Shown: positions 16,144-23,519, counted from the first letter of the stretch. The stretch is DNA of 64,000 bases from JAGOTP01 sp964582475 (GCA_964582475.1 CAZOQS010000002.1:62001-126000); one strand, 5' to 3'. The notes: a model not told the origin generated them from the sequence alone. Program-made: numbers and translations.

Positions 16144-16997
16144 GCGCTCGTTGTTCCGGAGTGAACCTTCAGACAATAGTCGACGATGGCGCCTGAAATA
16201 CTGACACCCGTCGGTGCTTCTGAATTCTTGAACTCCATCGTGTGATTGATCTCGTTGATCGAAAACCCGTCGTCCGTTTCGAAAACATCAAGCGCCAGAA
16301 TTCCTCCACCGACAGCGTTCGACGCATCACGCGCAATCTTTCGAAGGTCATCCGTAAGTGGGCAGACGGTCGCCTGGCCACCGCGTGCCGTATTCGTAAT
16401 CCAATGAGGGGAGGTACGATAAATGGCACACAACGCTTCGCCATCAATCACAAATAAACGAATGTCACGCCCTGGTTTCTTCACGTACTGCTGAATATAA
16501 ATCGACTTTTGCTGAGGCGAGCCTAAAACGTCCTTGTGTTCGATGATGGCTTCAAGTGCATCAATGTCATTTACTTTTGCGAGCAAGCGTCCCCAGGAGC
16601 CAACGTTTGGTTTAATGACGGCTGGAAAACCACCTAATTGTTCGATCGCAACTTTTGCTTCTTCTACGCCAAACACCAAGGCAAATGGGGGAGTCGGAAC
16701 ACCGGCGCGCTGCAAGGCGAGTGAGGTCAAGAATTTATCCTCACACACAGCCGCGATGGCCGAAGAGTTCACGACTTTCACGCCCATGCCTTCCAAAAAG
16801 TGCGTGGCGTACGTTCCTTTAGAAGTTGAGATGCAGCGCTCCAGGGCAATATCAATGTCGACCTTGTAGGTGGCTGGGTTAAACACCTCTGTCCGCACGT
16901 CGATTAACTTCACCTGCACTCCACGTTTTTCCGCTGCCTCCAGAATCAATTTTTCATCCGCACGAATGGTCGTGTGGAGCAGGCCAAGGGTCATCAT
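16140..16997 (-). CDS. lysX: LysX ligase (ATP-grasp, loads LysW)
   Basis: A 285-residue ATP-grasp ligase closely resembling LysX/ArgX and RimK. Visible motifs are AVIKPNVGSWGR (ATP lysine), PGRDIRLFVIDGEALCAIYR, ITNTARGGQATVCPL and EINHTMEFKN (metal and substrate site). LysX joins the amino group of aminoadipate (or glutamate) to the gamma-carboxylate of the C-terminal glutamate of LysW. It lies 23 bases downstream of lysW and overlaps lysY. Two adjacent ATGs (16997, 16994) are possible starts. The carrier here ends in glutamine, so this ligase's true acceptor is the key open question. Confidence 0.93.
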   Translation of the reverse strand: MMTLGLLHTTIRADEKLILEAAEKRGVQVKLIDVRTEVFNPATYKVDIDIALERCISTSKGTYATHFLEGMGVKVVNSSAIAAVCEDKFLTSLALQRAGVPTPPFALVFGVEEAKVAIEQLGGFPAVIKPNVGSWGRLLAKVNDIDALEAIIEHKDVLGSPQQKSIYIQQYVKKPGRDIRLFVIDGEALCAIYRTSPHWITNTARGGQATVCPLTDDLRKIARDASNAVGGGILALDVFETDDGFSINEINHTMEFKNSEAPTGVSISGAIVDYCLKVHSGTTSA

Positions 16998-17020
16998 ACA
17001 AAGGATCTGGGTGAAGAGGT

Positions 17021-17224
17021 CTATTGTCCCCAGTCTTCTTCAACAGCGGGCGCTTGAGCGAGCGTGGCGTGTTCGCCTTCGATTTTCTCAACGACCAAGC
17101 GCGTTTTACAGTCCGTACAGGTGATAACTTCCGTCTCGCGTGTTCCTGCGCCTAAGAGAATCGTTAAATCGCACACGGCACAATTTCCGGAGGCCTGTGT
17201 GGAAGGTTCTGAAGGTGTATTCAT
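17021..17224 (-). CDS. lysW: LysW amino-group carrier protein with C-terminal glutamine
   Basis: A 67-residue acidic carrier protein. The zinc site is CAVC (15, 18) and CTDC (36, 39). The C-terminus is EEDWGQ, where characterised LysW proteins end EDWGE and carry the substrate on that last glutamate. The codon before the TAG stop is CAA (Gln), one base change from GAA. It heads lysWXYZ and has a clear promoter nine bases before the chosen ATG at 17224; a longer frame to 17263 would include the promoter. Compared with the roughly 54-residue Thermus protein it has a short N-terminal extension. Assignment is firm from motif and context; the consequence of the terminal glutamine is unknown. Confidence 0.9.
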   Translation of the reverse strand: MNTPSEPSTQASGNCAVCDLTILLGAGTRETEVITCTDCKTRLVVEKIEGEHATLAQAPAVEEDWGQ

Positions 17225-17233
17225 ATGGGGGAA

Positions 17234-17263
17234 AGTATATAGACAGGGGAAAGACGGGGTCAA
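17234..17263 (-). promoter_or_regulatory. lysWXYZ promoter
   Basis: On the minus strand TTGACC and TATACT are 18 bases apart, with nine bases between the -10 and the lysW ATG. This predicts an almost leaderless mRNA. Confidence 0.7.
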
Positions 17264-17279
17264 TCAGGCAGAGTGCCCC

Positions 17280-17876
17280 TTAGAGCGTGCGGAGCGTCTC
17301 TTCCAATTCGGGGAATGTCGCATCGTTGAAATGCCCTCTTCCGTCGACTAGTGTGAAATGAGCGTCCGGCAGCCTTTTCTGATAGTCTTTGACGTTGGAA
17401 TAGGGGACGACCTGATCGTCTTTGCTTTGATAAAAGAAGAGTTGACCGCCCTGTTCTGCGAGCCTCTCTATGGGTTCCGTTAGATTGAAATCGGCGTAGG
17501 GATGGATCTCAGCCGTATTGAAGGGGGCTGCAACGAAGAGGGTCGCACGAATCTTCTTTGAAACAGTTTCTTCGGACAGATATTTTGCGAGGAAAATGCC
17601 ACCCAACGAATGACCCACGAGAACAACCCCGTCATCCATGAGGGGGAGAAGTTTCTCGAAATAGATTTTCCATTCAAGATACTTCGCATTTTGTCCATTC
17701 GGCATCCGAGGCGTGAAGACCTCAAACGCCGAACCAAGCCTCTCACCGAGCGCTACCTTCCAGTCTTTTGCGGTTAGTCGTTCCAGAGTCACCTCTTTCG
17801 CCCGAAGATCGGCTATGTATTCTTCATACGAATCAAAGGCGTTGCCTCCATGAATGACGAGTACCTGCTGTTTCAT
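17280..17876 (-). CDS. alpha/beta hydrolase, RBBP9/YdeN-like
   Basis: A 198-residue serine hydrolase fold. It begins with LVIHGGNAF (oxyanion region) and has LVGHSLGGIFLAKYL around the nucleophile serine, SKDDQVVPY with the acid, and GRGHFNDATFPEL with the histidine. This is the pattern of small RBBP9/YdeN-type hydrolases; the substrate is unknown. It starts 6 bases after the PQ-loop-like gene and ends just before the lysW promoter, so it closes the mTERF-like/PQ-loop-like/hydrolase run rather than joining the lysine operon. Confidence 0.85.
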   Translation of the reverse strand: MKQQVLVIHGGNAFDSYEEYIADLRAKEVTLERLTAKDWKVALGERLGSAFEVFTPRMPNGQNAKYLEWKIYFEKLLPLMDDGVVLVGHSLGGIFLAKYLSEETVSKKIRATLFVAAPFNTAEIHPYADFNLTEPIERLAEQGGQLFFYQSKDDQVVPYSNVKDYQKRLPDAHFTLVDGRGHFNDATFPELEETLRTL

Positions 17877-17882
17877 AGCGTC

Positions 17883-18479
17883 TTAGGCACGAGCCTTTTT
17901 TGTCGAAGGCTTTTTAAGATAGAGAATCGCGAGCAGTGTTCCAACCACGACAACGAGGGTGACGGGATACAACCAGACCGCGAAACCGGTATCAGTGCCA
18001 ATGAAAACGGTAAACAAATTCAAGAGAACGCCAAGGAAGAAGATCGTCCACGCAACACGGCTCTCGCTCTGAGGCTTCTTCAGAGCCTTTCTGATGGTTG
18101 GAATGTACCCACTCACGTAGACACAAAGATTCATGATGAGAGCTAGGAGCGCGTTCCCTGTGAGCCACCAAGTGAGCAAACTCCCGAGACAAATGGCGAG
18201 CGAGATCTTGTCTGTTCTTGACCAGCCTCCCACTCCAAAGTGAAGGGAAAGAGCAAAGATCAGGAAACAGCCAACCGCATCAGCGATCGGAACCCAGATG
18301 GCTTCGGTGGTGCCTGTTCCAAGGACGCTGAACAGAATCGTGGCCGTAGAGAGGGACCAAATGAACCAACTCATGCGACTTGGAGTTGTCTTCTTTTTCA
18401 CCACCTCGACGATATAGGGGATGAAGCCGCTGATGAGGAGGATGCCGGAAGCTAGGCCGATGAGTTGGGGGAGGGTCAT
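17883..18479 (-). CDS. PQ-loop-like multi-pass membrane protein
   Basis: A 198-residue integral membrane protein with about six to seven helices. Two similar segments, SGFIPYIVEVVKKKTTPSR near residue 18 and SGYIPTIRKALKKPQSESR near residue 122, each followed by an aromatic helix, suggest an internal duplication like that of PQ-loop/SWEET-type transporters. The canonical PQ pair is replaced by PY and PT, so transport is only a suggestion. It lies 4 bases after the mTERF-like gene and 6 before the hydrolase. Confidence 0.62.
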   Translation of the reverse strand: MTLPQLIGLASGILLISGFIPYIVEVVKKKTTPSRMSWFIWSLSTATILFSVLGTGTTEAIWVPIADAVGCFLIFALSLHFGVGGWSRTDKISLAICLGSLLTWWLTGNALLALIMNLCVYVSGYIPTIRKALKKPQSESRVAWTIFFLGVLLNLFTVFIGTDTGFAVWLYPVTLVVVVGTLLAILYLKKPSTKKARA

Positions 18480-18483
18480 AAGA

Positions 18484-19647
18484 TTATTTCAATTTTTCCC
18501 CATAGCCTCTGCGATAGGTGCTTTCGATGGCCGGATCTGCGCCGGTGCTGGCGAGCCCGCCTTCGAGGAGCGCTCGTTGTTGTTCCGTTTTTTCATGGTG
18601 CATTCCTTTTACACGTCTTGTCCGTTCTAACAGGTCGGAAATGGTTTCTCCCGGTTGTCGGCCTGTTGTGAACGCAGTGAGGAGATCTTCAAGGTTTGCC
18701 GTAAGAAGTTTTCCAATGGTTGCATTCGTCAGCTCGTCTTCATTCACCTTATATTCTTTCAGGATACGGATATGAACAAGGAGCTTTTCTTTTTTTGTTG
18801 ACCAAATGCCAGACAACTTTTCCATAAGAGAAACGACATCGATGTCTACGCCATAGAGATCAATGGCTCGACGGAGGAGATTGAAGCGCGCTTCAAGGTG
18901 CTCTTCGGACAGAGTAAAAATAATAGGGGCGGATGTGATGAGTTTTGCCGGGTCGTTGAATCCCATTTTTTTCAAAAGATCCATCTTTGCTCGCAATGAT
19001 CCTTCTGCAAGACCTAGGATCGTTGGCATGCTGGTAGCGATTTTTACAGGCTTTGCAAAGCCGAGTTCTGCCAGGAGCGCCATTCTTCCACGAAGTTTTG
19101 TGTCAGAAGCGCCCAAAAGGGTAGGATGTGTCGCGATGATCTTTACAGGATGTTCAAAGCCAAGCTCTTTAAACAGCTCTATTCGCGTACGAACGCTCTC
19201 TTCGGCGTATCCGAGCAGGCCAGGATGCCGTGTGATCATTTTGATTGGATCTTCAACACCCAGCTGCCGATAAAATTCTACCTTCCTCCGGATCATTTCT
19301 TCTGAATAACTAATAAGAGGAGGGGTTGTTGTAAGCATCTTTATAGGATCCTCAAACCCAACGTCCTTTAAAGTGGCGATCCTCGTTCGGATCCCTTCTT
19401 CTGTAATGTGGACGTAGCCTGGAAATGTCTTGATGAGCCGAAGTGGATCTTCAAAACCCAGGGAACGCAAGAACGAAATTGTTTGTTCAGGGCGAACACC
19501 TTTAAAGAGTGTAGGCTGCCTAGCGATCATTTTTTCTATCGCATCTTGGTCAAATCCGAGCGTGCCTAAATAGTCCGTTCTGGCGTCTACGATTTCATCA
19601 CGGTCTGCCGGGACCTCGGTAATGTTCTGGTCTTTTGTATTGTCCAT
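18484..19647 (-). CDS. mTERF-like helical repeat protein
   Basis: A 387-residue protein built of about seven consecutive repeats of 33-36 residues (about residues 26-265). Each follows the plan L-G-F-x-D/H-P-x-K-x-I/L-x(3)-P-x-L/I-x-x-x-x-E-x-x-R-x-x, for example GFEDPIKMLTTTPPLI, GVEDPIKMITRHPGLL and GFEHPVKIIATHPTLL. This is the pattern of mTERF proteins, which in mitochondria and chloroplasts bind nucleic acid through a superhelix of such repeats. A charged helical C-terminal region follows. There is no signal peptide or membrane segment. TGGTATTCT, an extended -10, ends seven bases before the ATG. Nucleic-acid binding is an inference from the repeat; other alpha-solenoid proteins remain possible. 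Confidence 0.75.
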   Translation of the reverse strand: MDNTKDQNITEVPADRDEIVDARTDYLGTLGFDQDAIEKMIARQPTLFKGVRPEQTISFLRSLGFEDPLRLIKTFPGYVHITEEGIRTRIATLKDVGFEDPIKMLTTTPPLISYSEEMIRRKVEFYRQLGVEDPIKMITRHPGLLGYAEESVRTRIELFKELGFEHPVKIIATHPTLLGASDTKLRGRMALLAELGFAKPVKIATSMPTILGLAEGSLRAKMDLLKKMGFNDPAKLITSAPIIFTLSEEHLEARFNLLRRAIDLYGVDIDVVSLMEKLSGIWSTKKEKLLVHIRILKEYKVNEDELTNATIGKLLTANLEDLLTAFTTGRQPGETISDLLERTRRVKGMHHEKTEQQRALLEGGLASTGADPAIESTYRRGYGEKLK

Positions 19648-19700
19648 ACAGAAAAGAATACCATGAGCGCTTGAACATGGCCTAGTAAACGAAGAGCGGA

Positions 19701-20126
19701 CTACGCTGTGTGTTCCGTATGTTGTTTAAATCGATCAAGAATCGCTTGCCAGCCCTGACGCTGCATCTCAGCGGAGTTTTCATTCTCGATCTCGAAGGTC
19801 TCTTGGACCTTGATCCCGTCAGCTGTTTCCTCAAAGGTCACAAGTAGTGCACGTCCATCGCCCATGGTCGAGGCGATACGTGTCTCGGGAAGGACCTCGG
19901 TATAGGTTCCCCAAAAGTCGAAGCCGAAGCTTTTATCTTTCGCTTCCATCCGAGAGTGAAACTCCCCACCGACTCGCAGGTCATTTGTCGCTTCAGGTGT
20001 GTGCCAGTCGTCAGAGGCGGCATTCCACTGTTTGATGTGCTCTGGATCGGTCCAGCACGTCCAGACCGTGTTGAGCGGTGCGTGAACAAGGGTTTCAATC
20101 GAGATTGAGGCGCGGGTGTCGGGCAT
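19701..20126 (-). CDS. SRPBCC / AHSA1-like domain protein
   Basis: A 141-residue START-like protein of the AHSA1 family. It has APLNTVWTCWTDPEHIKQW near the start, the beta-rich LRVGGEFHSRME and FWGTYTEVLPETRI segments, and the long C-terminal helix GWQAILDRFKQH. Such small proteins bind hydrophobic ligands; the function here is unknown. It begins 16 bases after the VOC protein gene, and the pair is probably co-transcribed. AHSA1 and PhnB-like proteins are often found together in bacteria. Confidence 0.85.
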   Translation of the reverse strand: MPDTRASISIETLVHAPLNTVWTCWTDPEHIKQWNAASDDWHTPEATNDLRVGGEFHSRMEAKDKSFGFDFWGTYTEVLPETRIASTMGDGRALLVTFEETADGIKVQETFEIENENSAEMQRQGWQAILDRFKQHTEHTA

Positions 20127-20142
20127 AGAAGTGGAGAAAGAA

Positions 20143-20592
20143 TTATTTCACCGAGCAGTTAAACATCCACTGAACGCCAAATCTGTCAGTGCAGGCGCCA
20201 AAGTAGCCACCCCAGTACCCACCCAAGGACATCTCCATCGGGTTTGTTTCAACCTTCCCGCCCTCTGAAAGCTTCGCGAAGAGCTGATCTACCTCGGCAC
20301 GTGTGTCTGGTTCGAGGTTGATGTAGATATTGTTTCCAAAACGAACCGTGAACCCCATTGATTCAGGTGCATCCGTGCCCATGAGGATGTGTCCTCCAAG
20401 AATCGTCAGTTCGACGTGCATGACCAGGTTCTTATCTTCCTCTTCCATGGCAGGCTGACCTTCTTGTGGAGGGACACTTCCCAAGCGCGTAATACCCTCG
20501 CCGCCAAATTCCCCTCCAAAAACAGATTTATAAAAATTGAACGCTTCTTCGGTGGAACGCGCGAAATTGAGATAGGTGGTTACGCGGGGCAT
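20143..20592 (-). CDS. VOC superfamily protein, PhnB-like
   Basis: A 149-residue vicinal-oxygen-chelate fold protein. YLNFARSTEEAFNFYKSVF opens the first beta-alpha-beta repeat; GHILMGTDAPES, NIYINLEPDTRAEVDQLF and GGYWGGYFGACTDRFGVQW follow, as in PhnB/3-demethylubiquinone methyltransferase-like proteins. The specific reaction is unknown. The 135 bases upstream contain several short inverted repeats, including CACC-TTCG-GGTG on the coding strand, possibly a structured leader. Confidence 0.85.
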   Translation of the reverse strand: MPRVTTYLNFARSTEEAFNFYKSVFGGEFGGEGITRLGSVPPQEGQPAMEEEDKNLVMHVELTILGGHILMGTDAPESMGFTVRFGNNIYINLEPDTRAEVDQLFAKLSEGGKVETNPMEMSLGGYWGGYFGACTDRFGVQWMFNCSVK

Positions 20593-20727
20593 AAGTGAAA
20601 AGTGAGATGAATCTATTGTAATATAACCTACCGCGTAGGCCAGTGTTCGCCAAGCGCGTGGCTGGTTATGGCTCGTCCTACCAACCGCAACGACCGAGCA
20701 CCCGAAGGTGGTTCATTTTCAAAAATC

Positions 20728-20755
20728 AGGAATATACTTTATATAGTATATTCCT
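20728..20755. repeat. 28-bp near-perfect palindrome, copy 2
   Basis: AGGAATATACTTTA followed by TATAGTATATTCCT is palindromic except at the centre. It matches the palindrome at 14243-14266 almost base for base, and again lies just beyond the 3' end of a minus-strand gene (the hydrolase gene ending at 20795). Confidence 0.75.
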
Positions 20756-20794
20756 AAAATGCAGTTTTAGGAGAGAGGGGAGGCAAGGAGTCTT

Positions 20795-21574
20795 TTAAGA
20801 AAGCGTATCAATCCATCGTTCAAAGAGATGTCCTATCTCCGTGAGCTGCAGCGAATCTCTAAACGTGTGTGGCGCGTCTGGCAAAATGTGTAACTCTTTC
20901 TTTCCCGGCAGTGCATCGTAGAGGATACGCACATGATCAGGAGGCGTCGACGGGTCTCGTTCACCGACAATCAATAAAACAGGCATGGTGAGGTTGTGCG
21001 CATTCGGTAGCAGATCGTACTTTAAGCGGTCGGCAATGTGTGACCAAGGCAATCGCTTGATAACACCTGGTTTAGAATTACTCACTTCTTCTTTCCAGCC
21101 TGTTCGTTCCCAAGCTTTAAACCTTTCTTCATCATAAAGATGGTGAGCTTCGACGCTAAGAGCTCCGGATACAAGCGGAGAGATTGGAGCGAGACCTAAG
21201 ACTTTTTCAGGATGTGCTTCCGCAAATAGCGCCGTGCAGACTCCGCCAAGGCTATGACCACAGAGCACAAATGGCTCTTGATACCATGATTGTGTACTCG
21301 CCCAATGAATCACGTCCTCTAAGTCTTGATAGTAGCTGGTGATGCTCGCTTCTTCGTAGATCCCTTCGCTTTCACCGAGCGTGTTCCTGGCATCGAAGCG
21401 AACAGTCGTAAAGCCTTTCCCTTTAAACGATTCAGCGAAGCTGATGATCTGCTCTTGTTCTTTGAAGCCGCCTAATCCGTGCATCACAAAAACGAGGCCT
21501 CGTTGATTCGATACTTCTTCAATAAGAACGGCGATCTGTTTTCTTGTGCGATTAGCTATGAAGAGCTTAGTCAT
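20795..21574 (-). CDS. alpha/beta hydrolase (serine aminopeptidase-like)
   Basis: A 259-residue alpha/beta hydrolase. FVMHGLGGFKEQEQ is the oxyanion-hole strand, VLCGHSLGGVCTALFAE carries the nucleophile serine, LLIVGERDPSTPPDH the acid, and LPDAPHTFRDS the histidine. The layout matches the hydrolase_4/monoglyceride lipase-like group; the substrate is unknown. It stands alone between the hairpin at 21613-21640 and the palindrome at 20728-20755. Confidence 0.88.
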   Translation of the reverse strand: MTKLFIANRTRKQIAVLIEEVSNQRGLVFVMHGLGGFKEQEQIISFAESFKGKGFTTVRFDARNTLGESEGIYEEASITSYYQDLEDVIHWASTQSWYQEPFVLCGHSLGGVCTALFAEAHPEKVLGLAPISPLVSGALSVEAHHLYDEERFKAWERTGWKEEVSNSKPGVIKRLPWSHIADRLKYDLLPNAHNLTMPVLLIVGERDPSTPPDHVRILYDALPGKKELHILPDAPHTFRDSLQLTEIGHLFERWIDTLS

Positions 21575-21612
21575 GTGAGTGATCTGATTCTACCCTTCTG
21601 TCTCTTAAAAAC

Positions 21613-21640
21613 AAAAATCCAGCACTGAAGCTGGATTTTT
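21613..21640 (-). terminator. intrinsic terminator after tRNA-Ser(TGA)
   Basis: AAAAATCCAGC and GCTGGATTTTT form a strong hairpin with A and T runs on either side, three bases beyond the tRNA 3' end. It isolates the tRNA from the hydrolase gene. Confidence 0.85.
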
Positions 21641-21641
21641 G

Positions 21642-21732
<91 letters not shown>

Positions 21733-21743
21733 GTGCTCGGCTT

Positions 21744-21840
21744 ATGCTGCTGACCACCCGTTCATCGAGCTGAGCTCGATTCACTTGGGTCTGCAGCATG
21801 CCTGCGCCTTTGCTTCGCAAGACAGATCAGGTGAAGCAAA
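21744..21840. other. structured intergenic segment upstream of tRNA-Ser(TGA)
   Basis: ATGCTGC (21744-21750) pairs with GCAGCAT (21793-21799) around an inner ATCGAGC-TGA-GCTCGAT hairpin (21764-21780). TTTGCTTC (21809-21816) pairs with GAAGCAAA (21833-21840). No RNA family is recognised; it may be part of the tRNA precursor or an independent structured RNA. Confidence 0.4.
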
Positions 21841-21916
21841 GAATGCTAACGCAGACGGCGGAAGGATAAAAGAAAATAGGGGATTTGTCGAGCAGACCTA
21901 AATAGCCGTATGTAGC

Positions 21917-22414
21917 CTATTCGCTATCTTTGCTGAACTTTTCTCCACGCGCACTTTTTAGCTTTCCAGCAATCCGCTTGTCTTCAATTCGACCCTTGAC
22001 CACTTGTTCAGGAACTTTGGTCGCAACCCGCTCTTTTGGCTGTTGAAGCGCTTTCCAAATAGCCTCTGCAAAGCGCTCGTAGGCGGTTGCAAGATTTCGG
22101 TGAAGGTCCCGTCCGTCGCTACACGTACGCCGGATGTACCCACCCTCGGTTACCTCATTTTTCATTCGTTCAGAAATCAAGGCTTTCTCAGTGTCCGTGA
22201 AGCCAGCGCTTTTTTCTGGATACCACACGAGGACGGCTTTTGAGCTTACTTTATTTACATTCTGTCCGCCGGGTCCGCTCGCGCGGGCTGCATCTTTTTC
22301 AGCTTCCCGTTCTAATATGGCTCGAATACGAGCTCTTTCCTGAGAAGGATCCTGTTCTCTCGGAGGGGTTGGTGGGATAGAAGGGGCTGCAGGACCTTCG
22401 AAAATATTTTTCAT
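21917..22414 (-). CDS. ArfB/ICT1-like peptidyl-tRNA hydrolase (ribosome rescue)
   Basis: A 165-residue protein with the class I release-factor catalytic domain but no codon-recognition domain. GPGGQNVNKVSSKAVLVW contains the GGQ loop that triggers peptidyl-tRNA hydrolysis. A lysine/arginine-rich C-terminal tail (GRIEDKRIAGKLKSARGEKF) resembles the ArfB tail that enters the empty mRNA channel of stalled ribosomes. The ATG at 22414 was chosen: a GTG at 22432 is in frame but lies over a -10-like TGTGATACT. It sits between the two serine tRNA genes. A PrfH-type variant cannot be excluded. Confidence 0.82.
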   Translation of the reverse strand: MKNIFEGPAAPSIPPTPPREQDPSQERARIRAILEREAEKDAARASGPGGQNVNKVSSKAVLVWYPEKSAGFTDTEKALISERMKNEVTEGGYIRRTCSDGRDLHRNLATAYERFAEAIWKALQQPKERVATKVPEQVVKGRIEDKRIAGKLKSARGEKFSKDSE

Positions 22415-22493
22415 ATAATGGTAGAGTATCACAAAATCTATTCGTCTCGAAAAGCAGAGCCAGATCTTTTATAGGCCACTTCCGGGCTATTCC

Positions 22494-22522
22494 TTGATCG
22501 ACCCTAGGGAAGCTGCTACCAT
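22494..22522 (+). promoter_or_regulatory. candidate tRNA-Ser(GCT) promoter
   Basis: TTGATC and TACCAT are separated by 17 bases, and the -10 ends 25 bases before the tRNA 5' end. Confidence 0.4.
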
Positions 22523-22547
22523 CTCCCAGACCTTCAGCACCCACCAC

Positions 22548-22639
22548 GGAGAGGTACCCAAGAGGCTGAAGGGGCGGGTTTGCTAAACCTGTAGGGGGCC
22601 AAAAGCCCCGCGAGGGTTCGAATCCCTCCCTCTCCGCCA
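22548..22639 (+). tRNA. tRNA-Ser(GCT)
   Basis: A class II tRNA of 92 bases with acceptor stem GGAGAGG/CCTCTCC, discriminator G and encoded CCA. The anticodon loop TTTGCTAAA gives anticodon GCT, and the GGGGCC/GCCCC region forms a long variable arm. About 28 bases at the 3' end are identical to tRNA-Ser(TGA) on the opposite strand. Confidence 0.96.
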
Positions 22640-22640
22640 T

Positions 22641-22676
22641 ACACGAAACCGTCCGAAAGGGCGGTTTCGTGTTTTT
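22641..22676 (+). terminator. intrinsic terminator after tRNA-Ser(GCT)
   Basis: ACACGAAACCG pairs with CGGTTTCGTGT, followed by a T run, directly after the tRNA. Confidence 0.88.
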
Positions 22677-22749
22677 AATATTAAAATCTTGACGGATTAC
22701 CGAGATCGGGTTAGTGTGAATAAACGTTCTACTATATTATTCTTTGATT

Positions 22750-22977
22750 ATGGCTCCTACCAAAAAACCTCGCTATACCTTGAACAAGGTCGCTGCCACG
22801 ATCAAGCGTCTTCGTACAGAGAAGGACTTGACTCGTGATGAGCTCGCCCGTGAAGCAAAAGTAAACTACAACACGATCATTAAATTGGAATCGGGGGCAA
22901 ACAAGAATCCAACCGCCAAAACCTTGATTGGACTCTCCAGCGTCTTTGGTTGCACGATTGACGATTTGTTGTCCTAA
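22750..22977 (+). CDS. small XRE-family helix-turn-helix regulator
   Basis: A 75-residue protein that is essentially one HTH_3 domain: KVAATIKRLRTEKDLTRDEL, then AREAKVNYNTIIKLESG (recognition helix) and NPTAKTLIGLSSVFGCTIDDL. It probably binds DNA as a dimer; no ligand domain is present. The ATG at 22750 lies 11 bases after a TATATT -10-like box, and another ATG at 22744 is in frame. It is a single-gene unit ended by the hairpin at 22998. Targets are unknown. Confidence 0.88.
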   Translation: MAPTKKPRYTLNKVAATIKRLRTEKDLTRDELAREAKVNYNTIIKLESGANKNPTAKTLIGLSSVFGCTIDDLLS

Positions 22978-22997
22978 CCGTTATAAGCGCCTGTGGT

Positions 22998-23027
22998 AAG
23001 ATGAGCTCGTTAAAACGAGCTCATCTT
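22998..23027 (+). terminator. intrinsic terminator after the XRE regulator gene
   Basis: AAGATGAGCTCGTT pairs with AACGAGCTCATCTT across a short AA loop, followed by T-rich sequence. Confidence 0.75.
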
Positions 23028-23048
23028 TGTATCTAACTTTACTTCTGT

Positions 23049-23519
23049 ATGTCTCTAGCCGTCGGCCAAAAAGCTCCTGCCTTCCGCCTGCCTGATCAGG
23101 CGGGTGTTGAGCATTCCTTGTCGGACTACGTGGGATCGTGGGTCGTGCTCTATTTCTATCCAAAGGATGATACACCGGGCTGCACGAAAGAGGCCTGTTC
23201 ATTCCGTGATAACTTGCCCAAGTTCAAGAAGGTGGATGCAGTTATCTTTGGCGTAAGTGTTGACTCGGTCAAAAAGCACGCAAAGTTTGCCGAGAAGTAC
23301 GAGCTGCCATTTACCTTGCTAGCGGACGAAGAAAAGAAGATGGTGAATGACTACGGTGTTTGGGCGAAAAAGAAATTCATGGGACGTGAATATATGGGAA
23401 CGATGCGGAATAGCTTCCTGATCGATCCGAAAGGCAAAATCGCCAAGATCTACGAGAGTGTGAAGCCGGAGCTCCACGCGGACGAGCTCCTGGCAGACCT
23501 GAAAGAGTTACAAGCGTAA
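23049..23519 (+). CDS. bcp: thioredoxin-dependent peroxiredoxin (BCP/PrxQ)
   Basis: A 156-residue AhpC/TSA-fold peroxiredoxin of the BCP group. FYPKDDTPGCTKEACSFRDN holds the peroxidatic cysteine, with the second cysteine five residues on as in PrxQ-type enzymes; NSFLIDPKGKIAKIYE is the conserved C-terminal strand pair. It reduces hydroperoxides with electrons from thioredoxin in the cytoplasm. The stop codon shares a base with the start of the next gene (TAATG), so the helicase-like protein is translationally coupled to it. Confidence 0.95.
   Translation: MSLAVGQKAPAFRLPDQAGVEHSLSDYVGSWVVLYFYPKDDTPGCTKEACSFRDNLPKFKKVDAVIFGVSVDSVKKHAKFAEKYELPFTLLADEEKKMVNDYGVWAKKKFMGREYMGTMRNSFLIDPKGKIAKIYESVKPELHADELLADLKELQA

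Noticed and set aside
14111..17351. Plus-strand reading frames opposite lysZ, lysY and lysX
   Set aside because: They are shadows of well-conserved minus-strand genes and show no domain.
22433..22547. Possible signal recognition particle RNA, from GGTGCTG-like and GAAGC-like fragments
   Set aside because: The conserved domain IV core (GGAAG loop with AGCA) is not present in the right order on either strand.
22299..22640. A 113-codon minus-strand frame covering tRNA-Ser(GCT)
   Set aside because: It is antisense to a clear tRNA and overlaps the ArfB-like gene; such frames over serine tRNAs are common artefacts.
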